DNA of 64,000 nucleotides from Chalara sp. BL73 (Eukaryota > Ascomycota > Leotiomycetes > Helotiales): assembly GCA_918026815.1 (NCBI GenBank), contig CAKJVC010000110.1, forward strand, positions 1-64,000, in the 5' to 3' direction. A model generated the notes under the pieces. That model was not told the DNA's origin. It was given only the letters and a program-made list of their open reading frames with translations, and made no database searches. The position numbers and the translations under genes were made by a program. Below, one piece after another: positions 12,365 to 23,756 of this stretch; the stretch's first letter is position 1; every line of letters starts with the position of its first letter.

Positions 12365-13153
12365 TGTCATCTGCTTGTAAGACTACAAATAATGCTACAC
12401 CAAAATCCTCCCCATAGCCAGCCTTCTCCGGCTCTACTATATTCCAACCACAGCCAGCAAGCCTGAAAAATCACCATGGCATATTTCCTTAGATGGTGGA
12501 AATACATTTTCCCTGTTCCGCTTGCTACTTTTATTGACGACTTTGGATATCCATGTTTACTGACAATTTCATAAGCCTCAACCCTTTGCTGCCATCTATT
12601 GAGTATTCTAAGTCGAGCTCAACGTATTTACATTGTCCTACTAATTTTCAACAATTCACGCCCTTGGAACTCATCCATGCGCTATCGCTCTAGGGGTGCC
12701 TGGATTCAAGGGTCCCAAGACACTTTCACCTCTTATACACATTATTTTTTTCCTTGTATTAACAGGATACCCATAGACTCATGATTAATTTCTTCCTTCG
12801 CTGGTTACATTCGTTAATATCCAACGCGCAACATGACAAGTTGCCCTTGAATTAATGATCTTTACAACCAGATCTGGTGTGAGCAGCCATGATTATGAAA
12901 GCTACAGGTAAAGGGTATTCTAAGCTGGTACGTGTCAGGAATAATCATGTCAGGTGATCCCTCAACAGTTTAATTGTAGTTGCTGCCGGATATCCACCTA
13001 TCGTAGCTAAAGGGACCGGTGCTAAAGGGGGGAACTAACGGATGGCAGCTAGAATGCCCGCGGAAGTATATATAGGATCTGTCTTTCTCTCCGGATTCTT
13101 ACTTATTACTAATAAACCCCCTCTGAATAACTCCGTATCCTACCTAAGACAAC
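12365..13153. other. Intergenic
   Basis: No gene recognised; only short frames without motifs. The last 100 bases contain a TATA-like element for the F-box gene. Confidence 0.5.
13066..13076 (+). promoter_or_regulatory. TATA-like box upstream of the F-box gene
   Basis: GTATATATAGG lies about 80 bases before ATG 13154 and is followed by a pyrimidine-rich stretch, a usual arrangement for a fungal core promoter. Confidence 0.45.
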
Positions 13154-14371
13154 ATGTTCGCACAGCCTATTACAAGCCTTCCCCAGAAGGCGACTAAGAA
13201 TCCCGTGCGGCAGGCCACGCCAAATGCTCTGGAATCCTCGCCTTTTGGAAGACTCCCTCACGGAGTCATACTCTGCATCGCTGAGTTTCTTTCTGCGGCT
13301 TCAAAACTCGCGTTCCGCCGTTGCTGTCGACATTTCTCCTCTCTTATTGGAAGTCAATATCTCGATTCGTCTGAGGCTCGCAAGCCTCCCTGGGAGGTGT
13401 TGGAACTAGAATATCCCGACCACCTCGAGTGTTACCATTGTCAAGACCTGCATCCGATCGACAAAATACACAAGTATACTTATTCGGAGGCGAGAAGAAA
13501 ACTCTTCTTAGACCCGTGCGGGAAAATGAATCACAGGGTACGCACAGCAGAATTTATTCATCCAAATTTCAGCTTCACGGTATTTCGGATGCTCATGAGG
13601 CAACACCGTCAAGGAAAGAATTGCGACAAGCTATTGGAACTTCTTGCATACCGTAGTGGGCCTGTTATTGAGGGTGCCCAGGTCAAGCAAGTCATTGCTA
13701 CGCCGAAGATCGTCGACGGGAAACTTTTTATGCACTTACAGACAGCATACGTTGTACCACCCAATGAGCCAAGTCAGATGTACCTATTGAATAGAAATCT
13801 GTTGAAATGCCCTCATACGGACAGGTGGTCGCGCGATAACGTAATCGTCACCGGGCGGCTATTACAAAAGTTTGCGGCCCTTGAAGCTATCTCAGGAGGT
13901 CGTCAAGAACATATCATGAGCTGTCAGTGTAGCATTTGCCAAACTGCGTTTCGTTTCGTTTTGAAGCGGTTTGAAGGAAACGGGGTTGTGCTATTTATTA
14001 CAAAATGGCAAGATCTTGGTACCGGATTGTCTCCCCTTGAGTCTGACTTGCCATCCGTCGTCGGACCTCGTCGAATCATTCGTATTGGAAGGAGACTGGC
14101 TTGTGAGTCACCTCAGGCCGGATGTGAGGAACTTGCTTCAGATGAAAACTTCGAGGCTGTTTCCGCTCTCAAGTACGAGGAAAAAAGAGACCTGTTTAGA
14201 AAGAGCAGCTCAATGCTGGCGAAATTTAAAAGAACCCAAGATTCCATTTGTTGGCGATTATTTGGATTTGGTCAGTATTATCCGCACACATATGCTGTGG
14301 GAAACCCACAAGGCCCCCACCATGTGTTGATGAGTATCCAATCCAGTGAGCTAGATAGATCCAATTCTTAA
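13154..14371 (+). CDS. F-box domain protein
   Basis: Intronless, 405 residues. An F-box lies at about residues 30-70 (FGRLPHGVILCIAEFLSAAS, then RRCCRHFSSLI). It is followed by the Cys-containing segment CYHCQDLHPIDK common in fungal F-box proteins, a middle region with further Cys pairs (CQCSIC near residue 258), and an unannotated C-terminal domain. Such proteins serve as substrate adaptors of SCF ubiquitin ligases through Skp1. The target is unknown. No transmembrane segment or signal peptide is seen. Confidence 0.82.
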   Translation: MFAQPITSLPQKATKNPVRQATPNALESSPFGRLPHGVILCIAEFLSAASKLAFRRCCRHFSSLIGSQYLDSSEARKPPWEVLELEYPDHLECYHCQDLHPIDKIHKYTYSEARRKLFLDPCGKMNHRVRTAEFIHPNFSFTVFRMLMRQHRQGKNCDKLLELLAYRSGPVIEGAQVKQVIATPKIVDGKLFMHLQTAYVVPPNEPSQMYLLNRNLLKCPHTDRWSRDNVIVTGRLLQKFAALEAISGGRQEHIMSCQCSICQTAFRFVLKRFEGNGVVLFITKWQDLGTGLSPLESDLPSVVGPRRIIRIGRRLACESPQAGCEELASDENFEAVSALKYEEKRDLFRKSSSMLAKFKRTQDSICWRLFGFGQYYPHTYAVGNPQGPHHVLMSIQSSELDRSNS

Positions 14372-14940
14372 ATTTAGTAAATTTGTCAGGTCCGGCCCTG
14401 AAAGACATGTGGAGCTAAAAAGGTCGGGGCCCTAGGAAAGCCGGGAGCACAAGAAGTACTGAGTTATGAATTGAGAAATTCCTATTTGCCATTTACTATC
14501 TTCTCTTTGATCAAATGTTATATTCCCATTACTCTATTTTACATTTTTGCACGAAGGTCGCTATATCATGCAGCATACGGCAATTCTAGGTTCAATATAT
14601 CATGATAATGCTACTTTACGCACTGCCCTGGAATGATGATTCAGCTTCGCCATCCTGCTCGCTCCTCCGACCTGACTAATATTTGCCTCCTGCATCCATC
14701 GCAGCCTTTTCAATGTCGAAGCTTTGCTTGTACATTCTATTGTTGAGTTGAGAAGCTTGACGCTGAGCTAAGATATCTGACGGAACCATTACCCAAGGAA
14801 TATGAGGCCAAGAAGCTCCACAGAAAGGCTCTGGCTCAAAACATCAGAACACCAGCAACTGACGATTCATGGGTTTCTTCTTGAGAAGCTAACTGAAGAC
14901 AGTCATCCGCATTACATTCCATATCTCACAGCGCACTATT
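14372..14940. other. Intergenic
   Basis: No gene recognised. It includes the 3' regions of the F-box gene and of the MFS transporter gene, which converge here. Confidence 0.5.
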
Positions 14941-16746
14941 TTACACGGTATCCTTCGCCACTTCCACCCGCTGATGATCCGTCTTATCCTTGATGATCGC
15001 CTCCTCGACCGCTGACCCACTATCATCTGGCAACACAACCTTGTCTCCAAACGCCGCCGCAATTTCCTCAAGACTCTTCTGTTTCGTCTCAGGAAAGAAG
15101 AAGTACGCCATAATGAGGAAGAAAGTTGTGCATCCCACAAACACGTAATAGTAGTTCTGTTTTATATTTGCAAAAGCGCTGGGACCGGCTTCAGTGATGC
15201 CGACGTTGACGACGAAATGACTGAAGGCGCCGAGGCCCATGACTTTAGAGCGGAGGGCGATGGGTAGGATTTCGGCGGCGTAGGTCCAGGTTGTGCTGTT
15301 TATCATTCCATCTGTGATTTTGAGATTAACCTTTGGTTTGCGTCAGAAGGGGAAGGGTGAAGGCATACAATAAACAACCGCAAAGAGGTAGATTCCTAGG
15401 ATGGCAAAAGCTTTTCCGACAGAGTTGTCTGTGTTTTGGAATTCTTTTTGCATGACCGCAGCGTAGATCTCGAAGATAACGACTCCAGCCAAGCCGGTAA
15501 TGAGCATTCTACACTCTAGTCAGCCTGAGCTCTAAGGGAAATAGGATGCAAGGGGGCGGAGTGCTGAGGGTAACATACTTGCGACGTCCCCACTGGTCGG
15601 CGAGAAATGCTGATGTTAGGCAGTTACAGATGAAGCCAACGGTTCCGTATACGCCTGCCAGGCAGAGAATTGTTTTCGAGTTAATACCCAGAGACTTGTA
15701 CAAGATTGCTACGCAAAGGGTCAGCTTGATACTTTGTTTAAAGAGACGCATTCTTACTTTGGTAATACGAAATGACATTCGTGCCAGTAAGAGAAGTCAT
15801 CGTCTGTACTGCAACAGCCACCAAAACACGATGCTTGAAAAGTCTCCAGATTTCTCTATACGACTTGATCTCTCGCTGCATCTCATACTCAATTTGAGCC
15901 TGTATAAATGCAAACTCATGGTGCGCCTCCTCCAAGCTCAAGTCCTTTCGAATTTTAATGAACTCGAGCCTGGCTTTCTCGATCTGGCCATCCCGGACTA
16001 GTTGTCGTGGTGAGTCTGGCATGAAAGTTATGAGACCCATGAAGAGGATAATTCCGAATGGAATTTGGAGTCCAAGTGGCAGGCGCCATTGCGTCGGTCC
16101 GTATGGTGCGTAGCCGCAGGCAAATCCAACCCAATTGCTCATCATCGACCCGAATGAGATGCCACAACCTGAGATACCTCCAATTAAACCTCGATGGTGC
16201 GGTGCTGAGATTTCGCTGAGATAGACAGGAACGGTCCCAATCAGACCTCTGGTTAAGAGGTTAGTATGGTTCGGAAGTCCGAGCTACGGTGTGAACAAAC
16301 CCTACTGCCATTCCGGCCAAGATACGACCTGCAAGGAACATTCCGAAGTTGACCGATGCGGTTTGTAGAATGGTCCCGAGTGTGACAATAATGCACATGA
16401 GCTCCATGCAGCGGAGACGTCCAAGTTTGTCACCAGCAACAATTTGAAAGACTCCACCAACACATTCACCCGCGATGTAAGTCGCAACCACCTGTTTCGA
16501 TTAGAACGCGCTATTAAAGGGTTGAGATTTACTGACCGCACCGGTTTGAGCATTGGTGGGATGGTTGAAGTAGTCCTTCCAACTCTGGTGCGCAATAGTC
16601 GTCGTCACGATACCAGAGTCGAAGCCCTATTGCATACAATTAGAGAATATTTTGAAGCCAGGCGTGATTTGACATACGAAGAGGAATGTCCCAATGGCAG
16701 CAAAGGTCGCCACACCAATTGTGTATCCATCCAGAGTCTGAACCAT
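14941..16746 (-). CDS. MFS sugar porter (hexose/sugar transporter)
   Basis: Seven exons on the minus strand: 16678-16746, 16537-16626, 16301-16491, 15758-16248, 15579-15708, 15369-15508 and 14941-15311. All introns are GT-AG and phases agree, giving about 493 residues, normal for a sugar porter. Twelve hydrophobic segments can be traced. Family marks: GFDSG in TM1, DKLGR after TM2, the LPLGLQ segment before TM6, PDSPR (PESPR variant) at the central loop, DQWGRRK between TM8 and TM9, and PETKQKSLEEI after TM12 (PETKG variant). It would be a plasma-membrane proton symporter or facilitator for a sugar or sugar acid. It is the first of four same-strand genes (transporter, ribokinase, regulator, aldolase) that may form a catabolic cluster. 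The substrate cannot be assigned from sequence. Confidence 0.92.
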
Positions 16747-17522
16747 GGTGAAGGGATGATCGACAGCGTCGATCTGATAGACACTAAGGAGAGAGAAGCC
16801 AGGTGGTGTGAGGTAGCTTCAGGGAGAGGAGCATAGTGTCTCTATATAGACCAACTGGCCCTGATCACTGAACCATGACATACATCCCTGTCGCTGAGGA
16901 GTCGGGAGAAAGAACTTCTGGGATGTGGGGATTTGGGGAATGGGGTTGCTGGTATTGTGGGGTGGAGTTCACGCGTTTGAAGGGACAGCCCATCTTTGTC
17001 GTCAAGCAATACTGGGGATCCCACCAATTGCGTTGTACATACTGTCGGCATTGTATCGGCTCGCGTCGCGTTCTAAAAGGCGGATATGATTTTTAACCAT
17101 GTCGGGAGACGCTTCGGCTCGCTTTATCGCTAGCACTAATTGTTTCTGGACGAAGGGCCATCCCTGACTCGCGAAGGGAAGATATATCAGGTCACGCAAG
17201 TCAGCTGATGAGGATAATTTGAAAGGCGTCGTCTAAAAGGCTTCACTGGAAACTTGGTTTCGGCTTGAAGGCGACGGACTTGGTCCCGGAAATTTGCTAA
17301 TTGAGCCTGAGCCAGAGGTTACGGAGCCTTGATTACTTAACCAGCTTCGGCGACTTCTCCGGAAGACAACCTGGCTAAATTTCTCGTGAAGGTACACTAT
17401 CAGGAAGAATATCGAAAAATCCTAGAAACGGATCAAGATCTCCTCCTCAACCAAGCAATTGAACAGGTCATGAATCAAATATTAGTTGTAAAATACAGTT
17501 CTGCCTCTTCCGCAGCTAACAT
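16747..17522. other. Intergenic between the MFS transporter and ribokinase genes
   Basis: It contains the promoter of the transporter; a TATATAG-like element near 16840-16850 lies about 95 bases upstream of its start. The region also holds the ribokinase 3' flank. No additional gene is recognised. Confidence 0.5.
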
Positions 17523-18497
17523 TCAGACACTTTCCAACTCATTCGCCCAGGGAATCGAGATTTGTGCTCCCCTCTTCCCAATCGTCTTTTCGGCAGCCGC
17601 ATTAGCTATTCGGACTGCTGTGTTGATGCTAAAGCCCCCTTTAATAATTTCTAGCGCGTACGCTCCGACGAAAGTATCCCCAGCAGCCGTAGTATCAACA
17701 ACCTCAACTTTTCTCGCCTTAATCAAATCATGCTCGCCATTTGAGCTCGAGTAAAACACCCCTCTGCCGCCGAGTGTAATGAGAACATTCTTTGCCCCAC
17801 GGCCATGAAACACTTTTGCCACTTCTAGTAACTTGCCCTCATCCTCAATATCTTTGACACTGTAGCCTGACAAGATCGCAGCCTCTGTTTCGTTTACTAC
17901 CAGATGTGCTAACCCGATATATGCTTCTTCAGGAAGTTCTACTGCAGGCGCTGGGTTGAGCAAAACCTCCACATTTTGAGTCCTGGCGGCGCGGAGAATT
18001 TCGAGAGTTGTCAGAACCGGTATCTCGAGCTGTAAGATTATCAAAGATGGAAGTGGGAGTGGGAGCGTCTGGAATTGTGTAGGGCTTAAAGAGTAGTTCG
18101 CACCAGCACTGAGCAGGATGCGGTTCTCGCCAGTTGTCTCCTCCACGAGAATGACTGCAACGCCTGTTTCGACATTGTCCGTAAAGGCTACTCCAGATAT
18201 ATCGACACCGCTGGTTTGCAAATCTTGGAGCAGCAACTGGCCATGAGCATCGTTGCCTACAGCCCCAATCATCTTGATTATTGCTGATCCATTTTGTACG
18301 TCATCGGACGTCCGGGAGAGCTTTGCGCATGCACAGGCTTGGTTGCCGCCCTTTCCTCCAGAGCCAACTTTGAATGAATTTGCATGCAGTGTTTCGCCTC
18401 CATTAGGCATCCGAGAGGTATATGTTGTGAGGTCTGCGTTGAGGGATCCAATCACGGCTATGACAGGTAGAGTTGAGGCTCTTGGCTTCGTAGACAT
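17523..18497 (-). CDS. Ribokinase (PfkB family)
   Basis: Single exon, 324 residues, the usual ribokinase length. N-terminal GSLNADL with PNGGETL and the substrate-site glycine motif GSGGKGGNQA (about residues 46-55) are typical of ribokinase. The C-terminal PfkB signature DTTAAGDTFVGAYALE (near residue 266) carries the catalytic Asp and anion hole, and NPAPAVELPEE and NETEAAILSG also match. It phosphorylates D-ribose (or a related sugar) with ATP to the 5-phosphate in the cytosol, feeding the pentose phosphate pathway. Next to a sugar transporter and a regulator, it may serve an inducible pentose or nucleoside-sugar pathway. Substrate specificity beyond ribose is not excluded. Confidence 0.93.
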   Translation of the reverse strand: MSTKPRASTLPVIAVIGSLNADLTTYTSRMPNGGETLHANSFKVGSGGKGGNQACACAKLSRTSDDVQNGSAIIKMIGAVGNDAHGQLLLQDLQTSGVDISGVAFTDNVETGVAVILVEETTGENRILLSAGANYSLSPTQFQTLPLPLPSLIILQLEIPVLTTLEILRAARTQNVEVLLNPAPAVELPEEAYIGLAHLVVNETEAAILSGYSVKDIEDEGKLLEVAKVFHGRGAKNVLITLGGRGVFYSSSNGEHDLIKARKVEVVDTTAAGDTFVGAYALEIIKGGFSINTAVRIANAAAEKTIGKRGAQISIPWANELESV

Positions 18498-18845
18498 TGT
18501 GGAGCTGGCTACTCTTGAGGTTATGTATGGGCAGGCAAGGTTATCTGGAAAGGAGGTTCGTAGGAACTAGAATGGAGCCTCATTTCCATCTCGAAGCACC
18601 CACTGTAAACTTCAATTCTTCTCGTATTCATTGATTTTGATAATGGCCCTGATATTGTGGAGAGTTGGCTACGCATCATGGAGTCCCATCGCTTCGTATC
18701 GGCTTGTCGCGTCATCGCTATTGACTGTCGGTTTCTATTCGACTCCACATGTAGAAATGCGTAGCGCGCTTCCAAACGTCTTTTTGGGTCTCTGTTCTCG
18801 CGCTGATCTGGCCGAACTCGCCATGTTCCGGTTCGTGCTAGGGAT
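18498..18845. other. Intergenic between regulator and ribokinase genes
   Basis: 348 bases upstream of the ribokinase start that also hold the 3' end of the regulator gene. No gene or clear motif seen. Confidence 0.45.
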
Positions 18846-20984
18846 TCATACAATGGCAAAGCACGAGTTAAATATATCATGCATGACAGTTCGTACATCC
18901 ACTCGAACCTTCGAGACGTCTTGCCTCTTTTGGACCTCAGCCAGTACTTGCGCTGTGATCTTGGCGTTAGTAGCTACCTGTTCCATATTATTGATTTGCA
19001 CTATGATCCATTCCCTCGCCTCGGGATCGTTCTCCTCTGTACCCCACATTAAGAGTGGCCAGAGCATGTTCACGGGTAGCATCTCCTGTTCTGGTCCCGA
19101 CGCGACACCAACTTCGACCATCAACCGCGCTGTATTTCGAATATTCGAAATCGCCTTCTCGGTATCAGCCGACAGTGGCAGGCGCTTGTAGGCGACGCGA
19201 TGCAAGTGAATCTTTGATGCATTGTAATTTGCAAAGTAAGTTCGGAATGTCCTTGTGATCGTGAATACCAGGCTGGGAGAGATGTGTGCCGATGTGAGTT
19301 TCCCGTTGAGCGCATAATCCATCAGCGGTGGACGAGAATCCCAGAGGCTACCCAGATCACGCGAGATCTTAGCAGCGATACTCATGACCTCTGTCTCATC
19401 TTCCACAGTACCCCGCGACCGATGCCATGGGTCTATTTTCGAGATGCGGCCCATAAATGACTGGATCCGCTGGAAAAAGAAAAATCCGGGCTGGTAGAGC
19501 GTGTCAAACAACACGTCTTCGACGTTCGCCTCGGAAACGTCATTACTATTACCGCCAGCCTCTGTCATCTCGGTGCTTGCCGGAGATGGTTGGGCAACAA
19601 TATCATCATTGTCTGAGAGGAAGAGACCCTCGCCCCCGGCTGTCACAGCTCGGGCATCGAGAAGACGCATCCAAGAGATGAGGCGTTTGCTGACCATTCG
19701 GAGTTGAGTTTTGTCTGCTGCTTGGAAAGCCTCATAGGCTTCTTTGAGATTGGCGTGTGCGTCTACAATCCTTCCCTCCAAAAGGTCAATGTAGCTTAGA
19801 AAGAACAGGGCTGCAAGCATGTGCTCAAACATGGTCGAGGAATGACTGGCGCCCGAGAATATCCCTTCAGCTCTTTGTCCCGAGAGTTCCAATCTAGCGC
19901 TGTCGTACCACTTTTGATACTTCGGTGTCTGGGTATGGGACTTTCGGCCCAAGAGGAGCTCCGAAAACGCCAAAATTGCATAGTGCACCATTGCTGAACT
20001 GGTTGACATAGAGACAAGCACCTGCCGCATGGAGGACCATCTGAGCTGAGTTTCGACTTGAGCAATGATGGGTGGTACCACAGTTCGGATGAAGTAGTCT
20101 TTGAGCATCCGCTCTTCGAGGGAATTGCTGATATGGTTCGAGGTCTCGAATGCAGATCTTGGGTTTCCAGTGAAACCCGAGCTCTCCAAAGAGGAGATGG
20201 GATCCTGGAAATTCTGGGTTCCATCATTCAATAGAAATGATGAAGAATTCATGGACTGTGCTTCTTCCTGTGAGGCTGTCAGCTTGACATCTTTATGTGA
20301 GGGTTTCATATGAAATCACAGTCGATAAAGAGTTAGCTACTCACCATGTCGCCTCTCTGCACTAGAACATCCATATCTGAAAAACCTAAATCTTGCCAGC
20401 GGGCTGGCTGCATGTTGCCACTTTGCAATTCGTGATCCCACATGAAGCTTGCATAGTCAAACATGTCATTGAATGAGGCATCAACTGTAGTTTGCCTCAA
20501 ATCATTCAGCGCGGTGCTTCCAGCGGTGATTGAGAGATTTTCGCTCCCAGGATTGATGCCCGGTTGTTCAGCATTGCCATTTTCGGACGACTGCCTTGGC
20601 ATTTGGTTCATGCCTGTAACTGGTCTCCAAGTACATTGAAGATTGAGGCGCTCACAATGTGAGCATCGAGGCTTCTGTTCATTGCATCGTACCTTTCGAC
20701 GTCTGTAAACATTTGCATCAGCAAGGGAAGACAAAAACGCCACGCCCTGGAACTGAAACTGACCGACATGTCAAGCAACCTCGTTTTGATCTTGGTGCAC
20801 GGCGATTCATGTTGGGTCCAGATCTGGAGCCGGGATCGCTGGGAGAGGGGTGAGTGACTGAGGCCATACCCCATCCTTGCTGCTGTACAGCGTTTCGGTG
20901 GTTGGTGGTTGGTGAGTGAGTGATATCGGGAACAGTGCTGCTGTATACAGAAGAAGAGGGGCGGAATTGAGGACCACTGGGCAT
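18846..20984 (-). CDS. Zn2Cys6 transcription factor with fungal-specific regulatory domain
   Basis: Three exons on the minus strand: 20764-20984, 20345-20702 and 18846-20267; about 666 residues. The first intron splits the zinc cluster. Joined, it reads CLTCRRRKVRC, NEQKPRC, SHC, ERLNLQC, i.e. C-X2-C-X6-C-X6-C-X2-C-X6-C, the GAL4-type DNA-binding motif, at about residues 65-95. The second intron is placed at the acceptor CCTCACAG, the only phase-compatible choice near a good branch site; this junction is less certain. The large last exon resembles the Fungal_trans_2 type (ERMLKDYFIRTVVPPIIAQ, SSAMVHYAILAFSELL). It is a nuclear regulator. Its place between ribokinase and aldolase genes makes it a candidate pathway-specific activator. 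A Ser/Pro-rich N-terminal extension precedes the zinc cluster. Confidence 0.88.
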
Positions 20985-21297
20985 GAGCGGGACGCGGGAA
21001 GGCTAGGCCTAAATAAGTTAGACCCTCAATCGGGCCAGGCTTCGATCACTAAAATTCTAGAGTCTTCTAGGCTTCAACCCCCTGTATCTTCAGGGCTTCG
21101 ATCACTAGATTCTAACTCCTCAGTGCCCATATATACGTACATACATGTATGTATATGTATATATGTATGTACTCTAGAGTGTCTCGAGCCACTAGATTTT
21201 ATACAGACGGCAGTCTAAGATCTAACTATACTAACAGTTTATGCTACCATTTCATGAATGCCTGCTTGTTTCGCTTAAGTTATCAATATCGCCTGCA
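20985..21297. repeat. Short intergenic with a direct repeat and a TATG-type microsatellite
   Basis: A block starting GGCTTCGATCACTA occurs at 21038-21060 and again, slightly changed, at 21094-21114. From about 21126 to 21172 there is an imperfect alternating run of CATA/TATG/TACA units. This lies in the promoter of the regulator gene and the 3' flank of the aldolase gene. Confidence 0.55.
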
Positions 21298-22445
21298 TCA
21301 TTTTCCAGCACTTTTAAGACTCTTCTCCTTTGCCTCCAAAGGTCGCAACGTCTCCAAAATCCAAGCTTGCTTCTTCGCGTCGCTGTACCTTGGATACGGA
21401 CGGCGAGTGTGGCAGCTCGCCTCAGGATATCCCAAGTATTGAGCAACAACCCATTTCGTGCCATTGATTCCACCCTTTCCAAACCCCCATTCAACAGCCG
21501 CAAGATCGATCTGGGCCTGTTCAGCTTCTTTGCTCCCGCTGACGGCAAGGCTGTAAAGCTCAATGCATGCCTGCAAGATTCGTCAGTGATTACTGGGTAA
21601 GTCCAAATGATGTAGGATGCAAACTCTTGGATATATATTCGCTAGTCCCGTGATGGTGCCGGTTCCACCACATGAGATGGCGGGCAATAACCAATCACTC
21701 TGGCCAGCCAGTGCACAGAATTTCTCTGGTGCAAATCGAGACCGCACGCGAGCAACCTTGGCAATACCGCCACAAGTCAATTTCACGCCAACGATATTTG
21801 GGTGGTGACCTAATTTCTCGAGTATCTCTGAATTACAATCAAGACCAGAAGAGACGCCAGGGAAGTTATAGATCAGGACTGGAACCGGACTCGCGTCTGC
21901 CAGCTACGGATACAAAGTCAAAACCTCGCTCTCGGGACTGGACATGGGATACGAACCTCCTCGAAAAATGCAATGATGGCATCCTCGTTCATTGCAAAAT
22001 GGAAATAACTTGGGACGAGAACGAGGGCAAAATCGGCACCTGACTCCTTGGCTAGTCGAGTCTCCGCGATCACTTGCTGCGTTGAGCCTCCTCCGCAGCC
22101 CAGAATTACAGTTAAATCTGGTCGACCGAGCTCGATGGCAAGTTCTCGTGTGGTTTTTACTAGTTGAGCTTTCTCTGATGAGCTGAGAGTTACGGCTTCG
22201 CCGTTGGTGCCAGCGATGACGACTAGATGAATTCTGTCAGTTTTAAAGCAATGGAAGTGGGCTGGTGTTGTGAGCATACTTCCATGTAGCCCGGATTCGA
22301 TCAAGAAGCTGAGATGTTTCCGTTGGACGTCCCAGTCAACCTCTTGGTCTTGGGTGTCTTGGAACCATGTTAAGCTTGGGACATGAACTCCGGGAGGGAA
22401 TGATTTTCCTGGCTTTACGCCATTTGTCCCATTGATGGCTGTCAT
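21298..22445 (-). CDS. DHDPS-family aldolase (2-keto-3-deoxy sugar-acid or 4-hydroxy-2-oxoglutarate aldolase-like)
   Basis: Four exons on the minus strand: 22280-22445, 21957-22222, 21625-21903 and 21298-21570; about 327 residues. The first intron is 57 bases, free of stops and a multiple of three, so an unspliced frame also stays open. Splicing restores the family sequence GLHGIVIAGTNGEAVTLS. Class I aldolase marks: GTNGEA in the active site, LVPSYF, the catalytic Tyr in LIYNFPG, and the Schiff-base Lys in VGVKLTCG. Fungal members include the mitochondrial-type 4-hydroxy-2-oxoglutarate aldolase and the L-threo-3-deoxy-hexulosonate aldolase of galacturonate breakdown. These release pyruvate from a 2-keto-3-deoxy acid. 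Fungi do not use DHDPS for lysine, so a catabolic role fits. The neighbouring transporter, kinase and regulator support a sugar pathway; the substrate is not known. Confidence 0.88.
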
Positions 22446-23756
22446 CTTGAACAGATGAATGCAAGCAACTTTGAATTTTTGAGGAACGAACAGGAGCCCT
22501 GGAGATTTCGAGATGAGGAAAAACGAGATCAGAATTTGGTGTTGGAGAAGGAATTCATTTAAAGTTTACAGAGGCGACGGCCATTTTGAAGGACGATGGA
22601 GCAAAAATGATCTCCCCGAATGTTGTGACAGTCCATCTTTTCTCATGACCAATCCGATAGGTGGTAGAAGGCTATCTTCTCGCAAGCACCAGTGGAAGCT
22701 CGATATTGCGGAGGTGGATTGAGTCCCTGCATAAGGAGTGCGACCCGACGCGATGGCGAGGCGACTTCGGTAAACAGAAAGTGGGGAGTCAATGATGTGC
22801 CGAAAGCAGACCTTGCTTGTGGTGTAATTTCTTCTTGGCTTTTATATTTTTAATCTTGACGGTACTTTATCCAACTCTCCCCCATTCTGAATAAAAATAA
22901 GTAATAGTCGAATCTCAGCCTATAATTAAGCGCTTTTTTTCCGCCTAGCTACGCTTTTTTTCCGCAACACTATTACTACTATTACTTCTACTATTATATT
23001 TGCTCGTTGCTTCGTTTTTGTTTTAGCTTCGGTTTTTTTTGTTTATTAGAAAGCTTGCTTTTTACTAAAGTCAGGACCCAGTGTGGGTGTGCACGTGATA
23101 CTTAACTAAAAGAGGGATCTGGAGGCAGAATTGGAATCATATGACTTAAAAAACACTTTCACGTGATAGTGCTTTTTCACGGGCTATTTACGGGTCGGTG
23201 CGTTGGTGAAAAATCTGAGCGCAGTGAAATAGGAGGGTTCGGGGGCTTAGCCTTTAAAATTGACTTTTTTACAGGCTTTTACAGGCTTTAAATAATTGAC
23301 TTTTTGCACGGGTCGTTTACAAGTCGGTGCGCCGGCCACAAAATGTTTTTTTAATGTGTAAACCCTGAATGTCACGATCACGATCCTATGAGCCTGTTGG
23401 GGCGTATGATAGGTGCTTCAATACGAGAATACTAAACTATCAAACCTCCGACGCCTCCGCCATCCGCATCGGCAGGCTCCAACTCTCTTTCTCTACACTC
23501 TAGCAACCAAAGAATTGGCCAACCCACTCGAACATTACGTCCAAGAAAGCAGCCGCAGAAGGGAGTTGCTGCTACTTATGGGCGAGTCCAGAAGCGAGAC
23601 AGTTTGAAAGAGAAGATCTCACCAAGAAAGAACCGCACACAATCACCTTCATGTGAAGAAGCACCGCGTTAACGCACTAAGGTCTACCACGACTCCGACT
23701 CTTTTTAAAATGAAGAATTTGCAAACTCACATCCTTTCCAAAGACTAAACATCAAT
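22446..23756. other. Intergenic with AT-rich patch and degenerate direct repeats
   Basis: No gene recognised. About 22840-23060 is T-rich with repeated CGCTTTTTTTCCGC-like units and looks like old repeat-derived sequence. Two related blocks with CACGGG...TTTAC...GTCGGTGCG lie near 23177-23205 and 23307-23333, separated by ACAGGCTTTTACAGGCTTTA. The last 350 bases include the promoter of the gene at 23757. Confidence 0.5.
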
